From positions 1,564,501 through 1,628,500 of the forward strand of contig NC_011060.1 in the NCBI RefSeq assembly GCF_000020645.1: DNA of 64,000 nt, in the 5' to 3' direction. The notes under the pieces are model-generated. The model was not told the origin of the DNA and did no database searches. It saw nothing but the letters and a program-made list of their open reading frames with translations. Source of the DNA: Pelodictyon phaeoclathratiforme BU-1 (lineage in GTDB: Bacteria; Bacteroidota; Chlorobiia; Chlorobiales; Chlorobiaceae). This document shows positions 56,998 through 64,000 of the stretch, piece by piece (within the stretch, counting starts at the first letter, position 1; every line of letters begins with the position of its first letter). The translations under genes were made by a program, and so were the position numbers.

Positions 56998-57600
56998 ATG
57001 GCATATCAGCAACCAGCACTTTTATACGCAGAGAACGCACTGGAACCATTTATTTCCGCAAAAACCCTTGGGTTTCACTATGGCAAGCATCATGTTGCAT
57101 ACATCACCAATTACAACAACCTTGTCGCCGGTACACCTCTCGACACCATGAGCCTTGAAGAGGTCATAGCCCATAGCGCTGCCGACCCGCAGAAAGTCGG
57201 CATATTCAATAACGGCGCACAAGCCTGGAACCACTCCTTCTACTGGAACTGCCTGACACCCAACGGTGGCGGGGAACCCTCCGGAGAACTTGGAGCAAAA
57301 ATTACAGAAGATTTCGGCAGCTTCGACAAATTCAAAGAAGAGCTTAAAAGCGCAGCCGCAACTCAATTTGGCAGTGGATGGGCATGGCTCGTCCTTGATG
57401 GAACAACGCTGAAGGTAGTAAAAACCGCCAATGCACAAACACCTTCAACCAGCGGTCAAAAACCGATCCTCACCATTGACGTCTGGGAGCACGCATACTA
57501 CCTCGATTATCAGAACCGCCGCCCCGACTATGTCGCAACCGTGATCGACAACCTGCTCAACTGGGAATTTGCTGCTGAAAATTTCCGCGCTGCACAGTAA
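56998..57600 (+). CDS. sodB: Superoxide dismutase, Fe type
   Basis: Removes superoxide. Metal ligands His27, His79 (AWNHSFYW), Asp161 and His165 (DVWEHAYY) are all present, with Gln75 in AQAWNH and the FHYGKHH motif as in Fe-SODs. 200 residues, no signal peptide, cytoplasmic. Useful for oxygen exposure in a strict anaerobe. A probable terminator follows. Confidence 0.95.
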   Translation: MAYQQPALLYAENALEPFISAKTLGFHYGKHHVAYITNYNNLVAGTPLDTMSLEEVIAHSAADPQKVGIFNNGAQAWNHSFYWNCLTPNGGGEPSGELGAKITEDFGSFDKFKEELKSAAATQFGSGWAWLVLDGTTLKVVKTANAQTPSTSGQKPILTIDVWEHAYYLDYQNRRPDYVATVIDNLLNWEFAAENFRAAQ

Positions 57601-57622
57601 AAAACAGATCAAATAAAACGTT

Positions 57623-57658
57623 CCGGAGGGGGAAAGATTGATCACCCTCTCCGGTTTT
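57623..57658 (+). terminator. Probable terminator after sodB
   Basis: CCGGAGGGGG at 57623-57632 pairs with CCCTCTCCGG at 57645-57654 (one mismatch), followed by TTTT. Lies 23 bases past the stop. The short T-run makes it moderate. Confidence 0.5.
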
Positions 57659-57690
57659 GTCCTGCACATAACGCTGGCAATGAGGGCCAG

Positions 57691-58548
57691 TTACATCCAG
57701 GGCAGAAACACCGCATCATCAAGATTGACCACCTTGACTTTTTTCGGCATCAGAAACTGAATCGACTGATTTTCCGGATTAAATACCCGTTCATCATAAG
57801 AGATCAGCAGTTGATGCTCCCCAAGCCCATCTGCACCGCTGTTGTAAAGCACCATCCCGATCTCTTTTGGCACCAGCTTGCTGCGACCCTCAATCGTAAT
57901 GGTCTCAAAATTCCTGAACTGGATCTCCGTTATTGTTCTGCCCTTCCGATCCTTGACAAGAAGAGCGGTCAAGGTTCTGTTGAGAGGATCAATGACCACC
58001 TCCTTGCTTCCCTTACGAGTCGCAAGGGTAAAGAGCAGCGACCCTGAGCCTTTTTTCACCGATTGTATAGCACTTGCCGGCTCCGGAATTTTCACAAGCC
58101 CCAACAAAGACTCCTTCAGCAAAGTATATCCTGAATTCACTCCAAGAATTTTCTCAAGATTTGTCTCATTGTTACGGCCCTGAAAAAGACGATTATTGAG
58201 CATGTCATGCACATAGAGAGAATCACCATTAAAAAACATATCCGCCACAGGCCATCCAAGCAGGCCTGCACTGGCAATCACTCTTGCATTGCCTCCCCGA
58301 TTGATTCTGATATTGCAAAAGAGACGATTTTGCCTTTTCGGAGTTTTTATCCAGACATCAGCATAACCATCAAGCGAATGAATAAATGGCGATGCCTCTG
58401 CAACTTCCCGATAAAGCGCCGTATGTTCAGCAATCAGCGCAGTCTCCTCAACAGGCATCTCCTGCCTGCCAACCGTTCTGAAATCGGCACAGCCACCACC
58501 CAGAACAAGCATAAACAATACCAACAAGAGTACTCCCCTTCCCTTCAT
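57691..58548 (-). CDS. DUF4292-type outer-membrane lipoprotein
   Basis: 285-residue protein with a lipoprotein signal ending LGGGC (Cys at about residue 20). The mature part contains repeated strand segments (DVWIKTPKRQNRLFCNIRI; VIDPLNRTLTALLVKDRKG; TEIQFRNFETIT) that fit a LolA/LppX-like sheet, the layout of DUF4292. A GGAG site seven bases before the ATG supports the start. Possibly a lipoprotein or lipid carrier; function not established. Confidence 0.65.
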   Translation of the reverse strand: MKGRGVLLLVLFMLVLGGGCADFRTVGRQEMPVEETALIAEHTALYREVAEASPFIHSLDGYADVWIKTPKRQNRLFCNIRINRGGNARVIASAGLLGWPVADMFFNGDSLYVHDMLNNRLFQGRNNETNLEKILGVNSGYTLLKESLLGLVKIPEPASAIQSVKKGSGSLLFTLATRKGSKEVVIDPLNRTLTALLVKDRKGRTITEIQFRNFETITIEGRSKLVPKEIGMVLYNSGADGLGEHQLLISYDERVFNPENQSIQFLMPKKVKVVNLDDAVFLPWM

Positions 58549-58778
58549 CTTTCCACTCCTTTACCATGAGTCACCACCCCTGCAGCAACAGATGCATTTA
58601 TTTCCTTTGAGATTCGTCGCTTTTGCTGCACATTGCAACAGGCCCGCAAAGCACCGGGCTTGATGCTTCGCTACAGAAAATGCCGTTCACTCGCAAGCGA
58701 AACCATCGCGTTTTACATTCCACGGTCATGTTAATGTAAAATGCAGAGCTATCAAAACCACAACACATTTTTCAAGCC

Positions 58779-59960
58779 ATGCAATCGCTCTATCTTAAGC
58801 CAAAAGAACACCACCGGATCCAGAAAGGACATCTCTGGGTGTTCAGCAATGAACTCGCAAGCCTTCCCCGCGATATCGCTTCCGGTGAAACCGTAAAGCT
58901 CTTCACTCACGACAAAAAATTCCTCGGAACAGGCTTCTACAATCCCCACTCACTTATCTCGATAAGATTGCTGAGCCGCAAGGACGAAGAGCCTGACAAA
59001 GATTTTTTTCTCAAAAAATTTCGTGAAGCGCTCACACTCCGTGAAAAAATATACAACAGTGATGAAACCAATGCCTACCGGCTTGTGCATGGTGAATCAG
59101 ACGCTCTTCCAGGACTCATTGTAGACCGCTTCAACAAGGCAATCGTGCTGCAGGCTTTTTCGGCAGGCATGGACATTCACCTGCCACTGATCTGCGATGT
59201 CTTGCAGGAGCTGTTGCAACCTGAGGTCATTATCGTGCGCAATGAATCCCCGTTACGAGAGCTCGAAGGACTTACACTCTACAAAGATGTTGTCAGGGGC
59301 GAACACTCAGCAACGAAACAAACCATTCACGACGCAGGCATCTCCTATGAAGTCGATTTGTTTGAAGGTCAAAAAACCGGCTTTTTCCTCGACCAACGCG
59401 AAAACCGCCGAGTGATCAGAAAGTTCTCTGAAGGCGCCGAAGTTCTTGATGTCTTCACCAATGATGGCGGTTTTGCCCTTAACGCCCTTTATGGAGGAGC
59501 ACGCTCAGCCATTCTGATTGATGCATCCAAAGAGGCACTGCAGCGGGCCGAGCGTAATGCAGAACTGAACAAATTTTCAGACTACAGTCTTGTTGCCGCA
59601 GACGCCTTCGATACCCTCGATCAGATGGTTGAATCGAAAGAGGAATTCGACCTTGTCGTCCTTGATCCGCCAAGTTTCACCAAGAGCCGAAAAAACCTGC
59701 CCGGTGCGCTCAAAGCCTACAAAAGACTCAACAAACTCGGGCTGCAGCTCACCCGAAACGGAGGGTTCCTCGCAACAGCATCCTGCAGCCATCATGTTTC
59801 AGAAGAAGACTTCCTGCAAAGCGTGCATCAGGCCGCACTTGCTGCCGGTTGCCAGCTCAGGCTGATCCACAAAAGCTCTCAACCCTTCGACCATCCCGTA
59901 CTGCTTGCCATGCCGGAAACAAGCTACCTCAAGTTTGCCTGCTTTTATGTAACACGCTAA
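58779..59960 (+). CDS. Class I SAM-dependent rRNA methyltransferase (RlmI-like)
   Basis: A 393-residue protein with an N-terminal PUA-like RNA-binding domain (HRIQKGHLWVFSNEL near 12-26) and a Rossmann methyltransferase domain: GQKTGFFLDQRENRRV near 197-212, VLDVFTNDGGFALNALYGGAR near 222-242 and the catalytic LVVLDPPSF near 289-297, with ATASCSHHVSEEDF. This is the RlmI/YccW plan, where 23S C1962 is methylated; the target here is inferred. Confidence 0.88.
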   Translation: MQSLYLKPKEHHRIQKGHLWVFSNELASLPRDIASGETVKLFTHDKKFLGTGFYNPHSLISIRLLSRKDEEPDKDFFLKKFREALTLREKIYNSDETNAYRLVHGESDALPGLIVDRFNKAIVLQAFSAGMDIHLPLICDVLQELLQPEVIIVRNESPLRELEGLTLYKDVVRGEHSATKQTIHDAGISYEVDLFEGQKTGFFLDQRENRRVIRKFSEGAEVLDVFTNDGGFALNALYGGARSAILIDASKEALQRAERNAELNKFSDYSLVAADAFDTLDQMVESKEEFDLVVLDPPSFTKSRKNLPGALKAYKRLNKLGLQLTRNGGFLATASCSHHVSEEDFLQSVHQAALAAGCQLRLIHKSSQPFDHPVLLAMPETSYLKFACFYVTR

Positions 59961-60076
59961 AAAGCGAGAGAACTCTTTCCATAGTTCCTCCCGCTTCCGC
60001 CATAACGCAGCCTTCGGGCTGCCGGGCGAGTTATTCCCGCAACAAGCAGTATGCACAAAGAAGCATACGCAGCCTC

Positions 60077-60250
60077 TTACTTCGGAAGTTCCGAAACTGC
60101 AGTCCGTATATACTCTGCAGCATCATCAAGAATTTTTATCGCCTGACGAATTTCATAATCATCATCAGCATCATCTTTTGCTCTTTCCATCCGTTTTTTC
60201 GCATCCTGTATTGCATTTGCAGCAAGCTGCAGTTTTGAATCGATCGCCAT
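60077..60250 (-). CDS. Small charged helical protein (57 aa)
   Basis: Short minus-strand gene with a GGGG site five to ten bases before its ATG. The product starts MAIDSKLQLAANAIQD and continues as one or two amphipathic helices rich in Asp/Glu/Lys (DAKKRMERAKDDADDDYE; IRQAIKILDDAAEYI). No Cys or membrane segment. I recognise no family; ordered codon use and the ribosome site make it likely real. It lies 96 bases upstream of the ATPase stop on the same strand. Confidence 0.6.
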   Translation of the reverse strand: MAIDSKLQLAANAIQDAKKRMERAKDDADDDYEIRQAIKILDDAAEYIRTAVSELPK

Positions 60251-60345
60251 GGCATTTCCCCTTTTTGATTATGGTGTTACAAAATCCCCACTCCCTGAAT
60301 GTAGCACCGATTGAGGAAAAGTTATAATCCGGCCATGATGAAAAA

Positions 60346-63018
60346 TCATTGCTGACCGTTCCCGAGAAAACCTCTGCGCAGAAACCATTTAAGCAACTCA
60401 ATAACAGGCACAACCGAAGCGGCAGCACCAATCACAATGGCCCAGTCTTCCGCCGTCAGGAGGAACGTTCCAAACGGAGTACGAAAAACGGGAATGGTAA
60501 TAAGGGCAGCAAGCATTACCAGCTCCCAGACAATGGCAAGGTTCAGCCATTTATTGGCAAAAGGACGCTTAAGAATGGAGGCCCGTTCAGAACGGAAATT
60601 ATAAGCCTTGAAAAACTGGATGAGAACAAGCGACACAAAAGTCATCGTCATGGCCTCTTTCAGTGAACGCCCTGAAGCAATGGCAAACTGAAAAAGCGAA
60701 AGATTGACAATCGTCGACCAAATCCCGCCAGTGAGCATAAGGGCCAGTATGGCAGGCGTAAAAATCCCTTTTTTGGGATCATTCGGCTGGCGCAGCATAA
60801 TATCACGTTCCGCCGGATCTACAGCCAGCGCAAGAGCCGGAAGACCATCGGTAGCGAGGTTCACATAGAGAATCTGTACTGCAGAAAGAGGCAGGGGAAT
60901 ACCCATGAGTGTTGCTCCAACCATCAGGCCAAGTTCGCCAATATTCGAGGAAAGCAGATAAGTGAGATATTTTTTAATATTGTCATAGATACCCCGTCCC
61001 TCCTCCACTGCAGCCACAATCGAGGCAAAATTATCGTCGGTCAGCATCATTGCTGAAGCCTCTTTTGAGACATCGGTGCCTGTTATACCCATCGAGATGC
61101 CAATATCGGCTTTCTTGAGGGCTGGAGCATCATTCACCCCGTCACCCGTCATGGCGACAACTTCACCGTTTTTCTGCAGCGCGTCAACAATACGAAGCTT
61201 GTGCTCCGGAGCTACTCTCGCAAAAACCGAAATGGTACCGATAGAACGACCAAGCTCTTCCTCACTCATAGCCTGCAGTGTTACGCCTGTCACCACCCTT
61301 CCATCCCGTAAAATCCCAAGCTCGCGGGCAATGGCTTCAGCCGTCAAAGGATGATCTCCGGTAATCATAACCGGACGAATGCCAGCTTCAAGGCACTGAC
61401 GCACCGCCTCTCCAGCTTCAGCCCTCGGCGGATCAATCATACCTGCAAACCCAAGAAAGGTCATCCCTTCGTCAGCCCCCCGAACCTCCGAAACCTGATT
61501 GACAGCAAAAGCAAGCACCCGCAGCGCCCTTTTTCCGAGAGCATCTGCCTCCGCAAGCAGAGCCTCTCGCATCGCATCATCAAGCAACTGAACACCACCA
61601 GCGATACGGACAGAACTACAGTGAGCAAGCAACACTTCAGGTGCACCCTTGATGACCGCCTTCATTCCCTCATCACTCCGGTGCAGGGTAATCATCCGTT
61701 TCGTCTCAGAAGAGAAGGGCTGCTCATCAAGACGCTCATTGGCCAATTGCAGCTCACCCTCGTCAAAACCAGCCTTACGGGCAACAACAAGCAGCGCCCC
61801 CTCCGTCGGATCACCGGCTATCTTCCAGCCACCATCATCGTTCTTCACCAACCGGGCATCATTACACAAAATACCGGCCAAAAGCAATTCCTGCATACTT
61901 TCCGGCAAATCACCCCCACCCGGAACAGTAAAGGAGCCTTCAGGACTATAGCCTGAACCGCTCACCTCAACCAGAACAGCAGAGGTATAGAGCGCACGCA
62001 CGGTCATTTCGTCACGGGTAAGCGTACCCGTTTTATCAGAACAGATAACGGTCGTGCTGCCAAGGGTTTCAACAACCGGCAAGCGCCTCATGAGGGCATG
62101 ACGCTTAACCATGCGCTGCACACCAAGAGCAAGCGAAATGGTCACCACCGCAGGAAGAGCTTCAGGAACCACCGCCACAGCCAGCGCAATTCCAAAAATA
62201 AGCATCTCAATAAATGGCTGGCCACGGAAAACTCCGAAAGCAACAATAACCAGCACAATCACAAAAGCGGCACGAGCAAGGATCGATCCGACCTTGTCGA
62301 GATTTTTCTGAAGAGGTGTTTTTTCAGTTTCAACACTCTGCAGCATAGTGGCAATCCGGCCAAACTCCGTCTGCATACCGGTCGCAACCACCATTGCCAC
62401 AGCACGACCATAGCTGACAGAAGTACCAGCAAAAACCATGTTTTTACGATCACCAGGGCCGGCATTTTCGTGCAGCAACGCAGCAACCTCTTTTTCCGAG
62501 GGTAACGACTCACCTGTCAGTGAGGCTTCATCAGCTCGCAGATTATTGGTCTGCAACAGCCTTGCATCAGCAGGAACACGATCACCAGCAGCAAGCATCA
62601 CCACATCACCAGGAACAAGCTCCGAAGCATTGATCAAAACCTCTTCACCCTCACGCCTTACTTTTGCAAGTGGAGCCGCCATTTCCCTGAGAGCCTCAAT
62701 AGCCCGTTCAGCCCTGAACTCCTGAACAAAACCAAGCAGCACGGCAAACAAAACAATAACTGAAATAGCAATTGCCTCAACCCCATGACCAAGAAAAGCC
62801 GAAAGAGCCGTAGCAATAAGAAGTGTGATGATAAGTACATTTTTAAACTGCTCCAGCAGCAGCTTCCAGGGACTGGCCCTGCGCTCAGCCTGAATCCGGT
62901 TAGGCCCATAACGTGCAAGCCGGGAAGCAGCTTCGCCGACACTGAGACCACCAGGCGTCGAATGCAGCTTCTCAAACAGCTCTTCAACCCTCAACATATG
63001 CCATACAGAATTCATCAT
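60346..63018 (-). CDS. Ca2+-type P-type ATPase (P2)
   Basis: Inner-membrane cation pump of 890 residues. N-terminal regulatory segment, then actuator SLTGES at 166-171, phosphorylation site CSDKTGTLT at 326-334 (Asp328), MTGDGVNDAPAL in the hinge. Calcium-site residues of the SERCA class are in place: PEALP (285-289), SSNIGE and NLATDGLP. The second PEGLP Gly is Ala here, which occurs in bacterial members. Ca2+ is the likely ion; Mn2+ possible. Confidence 0.88.
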   Translation of the reverse strand: MMNSVWHMLRVEELFEKLHSTPGGLSVGEAASRLARYGPNRIQAERRASPWKLLLEQFKNVLIITLLIATALSAFLGHGVEAIAISVIVLFAVLLGFVQEFRAERAIEALREMAAPLAKVRREGEEVLINASELVPGDVVMLAAGDRVPADARLLQTNNLRADEASLTGESLPSEKEVAALLHENAGPGDRKNMVFAGTSVSYGRAVAMVVATGMQTEFGRIATMLQSVETEKTPLQKNLDKVGSILARAAFVIVLVIVAFGVFRGQPFIEMLIFGIALAVAVVPEALPAVVTISLALGVQRMVKRHALMRRLPVVETLGSTTVICSDKTGTLTRDEMTVRALYTSAVLVEVSGSGYSPEGSFTVPGGGDLPESMQELLLAGILCNDARLVKNDDGGWKIAGDPTEGALLVVARKAGFDEGELQLANERLDEQPFSSETKRMITLHRSDEGMKAVIKGAPEVLLAHCSSVRIAGGVQLLDDAMREALLAEADALGKRALRVLAFAVNQVSEVRGADEGMTFLGFAGMIDPPRAEAGEAVRQCLEAGIRPVMITGDHPLTAEAIARELGILRDGRVVTGVTLQAMSEEELGRSIGTISVFARVAPEHKLRIVDALQKNGEVVAMTGDGVNDAPALKKADIGISMGITGTDVSKEASAMMLTDDNFASIVAAVEEGRGIYDNIKKYLTYLLSSNIGELGLMVGATLMGIPLPLSAVQILYVNLATDGLPALALAVDPAERDIMLRQPNDPKKGIFTPAILALMLTGGIWSTIVNLSLFQFAIASGRSLKEAMTMTFVSLVLIQFFKAYNFRSERASILKRPFANKWLNLAIVWELVMLAALITIPVFRTPFGTFLLTAEDWAIVIGAAASVVPVIELLKWFLRRGFLGNGQQ

Positions 63019-63088
63019 CCTTTAAACTCCCGTCATGTTAATCATAAACAAATATACACAGTACACGATCCGAATGCTTGAACACCCT

Positions 63089-63175
63089 TTACGACATCCT
63101 CATTTCCCGCAGATCCCTATCAGGCTCCTCTCCTGAAGCCACTCTCATCAATCCATTACATGCGGGACATTTCAT
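63089..63175 (-). CDS. Very small protein with CxxC (28 aa)
   Basis: Tiny open frame with an AGGAGA site five bases before the ATG at 63175 (another ATG directly precedes it at 63178). Product starts MKCPACNGLMRV with one CxxC and then is charged. It could be a leader peptide, a truncated zinc-ribbon protein or a remnant. No family recognised; listed because the ribosome site is strong. Confidence 0.35.
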   Translation of the reverse strand: MKCPACNGLMRVASGEEPDRDLREMRMS

Positions 63176-63307
63176 CATACTCTCCTGTTATTGGTTTCCG
63201 ATCGGATAGTCATACATAACTATAATTCGACTGCAAAGATATCGGAACCAACCTTAAAATAACCTGAAGAGCAGCTTAAAAAATCCTTAAAGCGGTCTGA
63301 TCGGGAG

Positions 63308-63542
63308 ATGAGGATTTTCAAATTCCAGCTTGAAAGACAACAGAATACCGCAGAGTTATGGCAGGATCAGGATATGAAGAGAATGCAAGCACGGAGGAAT
63401 GCTTTTATCAGGAAGATGCTCGAAGAGATCGAAATCAATATCAGGGGATGCAGGTTTTTCCCGGGAGGAAGCCGCACAAGAGGAACTTGCATACGACTTC
63501 AACCAGGTACTTTATGACTATTATAACACGCTTTCACAATAG
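63308..63542 (+). pseudogene. Small gene interrupted by one-base frameshift (or sequence error)
   Basis: The frame from the ATG at 63308 reads as a charged helical protein (LERQQNTAELWQDQDMKRMQ; RRNAFIRKMLEEIEINIRG) until GGGG at 63444-63447. One G fewer there gives a smooth continuation DAGFSREEAAQEELAYDFNQ, then VLYDYYNTLSQ and TAG at 63540-63542, 77 residues in all. As written, the frame instead runs to a stop at 63517 with unrelated Arg/Gly/Thr residues. It could be a real inactivating mutation, a read error in the G-run, or frameshifting. Family not recognised. Confidence 0.6.
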
Positions 63543-63583
63543 CTTACAGGAGCAATACCGGCCCGATACGGCCATGACTCCAC

Positions 63584-64000
63584 TCAACGTATCGTTTCAA
63601 GGAACCGCTCGGCATCAACAGCCGCCATACAACCGGTACCAACAGCAGTAACTGCCTGCCGGTAAGTAAAGTCCTGAACATCTCCGCAGGCAAAAACACC
63701 CGGCACATTGGTTTCGGTCGATGACTTTTTGGTTTTTATATAGCCATAATCATCCAAATCAAGCTGATCCTTGAAGAGCCCGGAATTTGGCGCATGACCA
63801 ATCGCAAGAAAAACCCCATCGCAGGGATGCTCGGTAAGCTCACCCGTCAGAACATTTTTCAGTCTGATTCCGGTTACCTTTTGCCCATCCCCGAGAATTT
63901 CATCAACAACCTCATTGAGCATCATACTGATTTTCGGGTTTTTCCGGGTACGCAGACTCATTATTTTCGATGAACGAAACTCTTCACGGCGATGCACAAG
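63584..64000 (-). CDS. trxB: Thioredoxin reductase, C-terminal part (5' end cut by window)
   Basis: NADPH-dependent flavoenzyme that reduces thioredoxin. The visible end of the protein begins LVHRREEFRSSKIM (the NADP-binding HRR.EFR motif), then VFLAIGHAPNSGLF and the FAD-binding CGDVQDFTYRQAVTAVGTGCMAAVDAERFL near the C-terminus, all family hallmarks. The first roughly 170 residues with the CxxC redox centre lie past base 64000. Stop at 63584-63586. Confidence 0.93.
   Translation of the reverse strand, partial: LVHRREEFRSSKIMSLRTRKNPKISMMLNEVVDEILGDGQKVTGIRLKNVLTGELTEHPCDGVFLAIGHAPNSGLFKDQLDLDDYGYIKTKKSSTETNVPGVFACGDVQDFTYRQAVTAVGTGCMAAVDAERFLETIR

Noticed and set aside
60007..60022. Perfect hairpin GCAGCC-TTCG-GGCTGC after the methyltransferase gene
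   Set aside because: Stable UUCG stem-loop but no T-run on either side, so I do not call it a terminator.
1..64000. tRNA, rRNA, CRISPR arrays, insertion sequences, prophage or a defence island
   Set aside because: Looked for in the gaps and between genes; no cloverleaf, regularly spaced repeats, transposase or integrase motifs were seen.

Overview
The window looks like a stretch of ordinary chromosome from a green sulfur bacterium (Chlorobiaceae). This rests on three things: the kinds of genes present (an ArsA-type ATPase with a C-terminal HSP20-like domain, a BchC-like bacteriochlorophyllide dehydrogenase, a TIGR02001-type outer membrane protein, a DUF2934 protein), moderate GC content, and many short convergent or divergent transcription units. 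I see no rRNA, tRNA, CRISPR array, insertion sequence or prophage.

Layout. 1-2.6 kb: the end of a surface-sugar operon on the minus strand (flippase-like membrane protein, glycosyltransferase-like protein, CMP-sugar synthetase). 2.8-5.6 kb: acyl-CoA synthetase and a MutY-type glycosylase lacking its iron-sulfur cysteines. 5.8-9.3 kb: the classical minus-strand block ffh-rpsP-rimM-trmD-rplS. 9.4-13.5 kb: heptose kinase, two tandem START-domain proteins and a C-terminal processing protease. 13.5-14.2 kb: a strikingly AT-rich gap with a strong plus-strand hairpin/T-tract and no gene. 14.2-17 kb: RidA and a translationally coupled tenI-thiE-thiD thiamin operon. 17-22.6 kb: UDP-glucose dehydrogenase, a coiled-coil lipoprotein, a lipase-like hydrolase, leucyl aminopeptidase and a DHH phosphoesterase. 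23-28.2 kb: rlmN, a conserved hypothetical, adk and priA. 28.2-32.6 kb: a small hypothetical, the relic of an ion-transporter gene, a ClC channel and pgi. 32.7-39.5 kb: an RsbW-like kinase, an outer membrane protein, a GNAT-like protein, DAHP synthase, serA and ArsA. 39.7-51.4 kb: lytic transglycosylase, truA, a maltosyltransferase-like GH13 protein, sugar kinase, SSS symporter, Maf, BchC-like protein and a nucleoside-type ABC ATPase plus permease. 51.5-64 kb: small proteins, PASTA protein, polyprenyl synthase, tatC, esterase, coaE, lipoproteins, Fe-SOD, an RlmI-like methyltransferase, a Ca2+ P-type ATPase, a frameshifted small gene and the end of trxB.

Most genes are housekeeping and their neighbours explain them well (ribosome and protein export, thiamin, isoprenoid/quinone, envelope). 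I found no convincing new multi-gene system. The items most worth a second look are small and local: the decayed transporter gene at 28664-28922, the single-base frameshift in a small gene at 63308-63542, the AT-rich island with an orphan terminator at about 13.6-14.2 kb, the maltosyltransferase homologue with two altered active-site positions, and the clusterless MutY. Several small genes (51763-51936, 60077-60250, 63089-63175) would be missed by length-limited gene calling.
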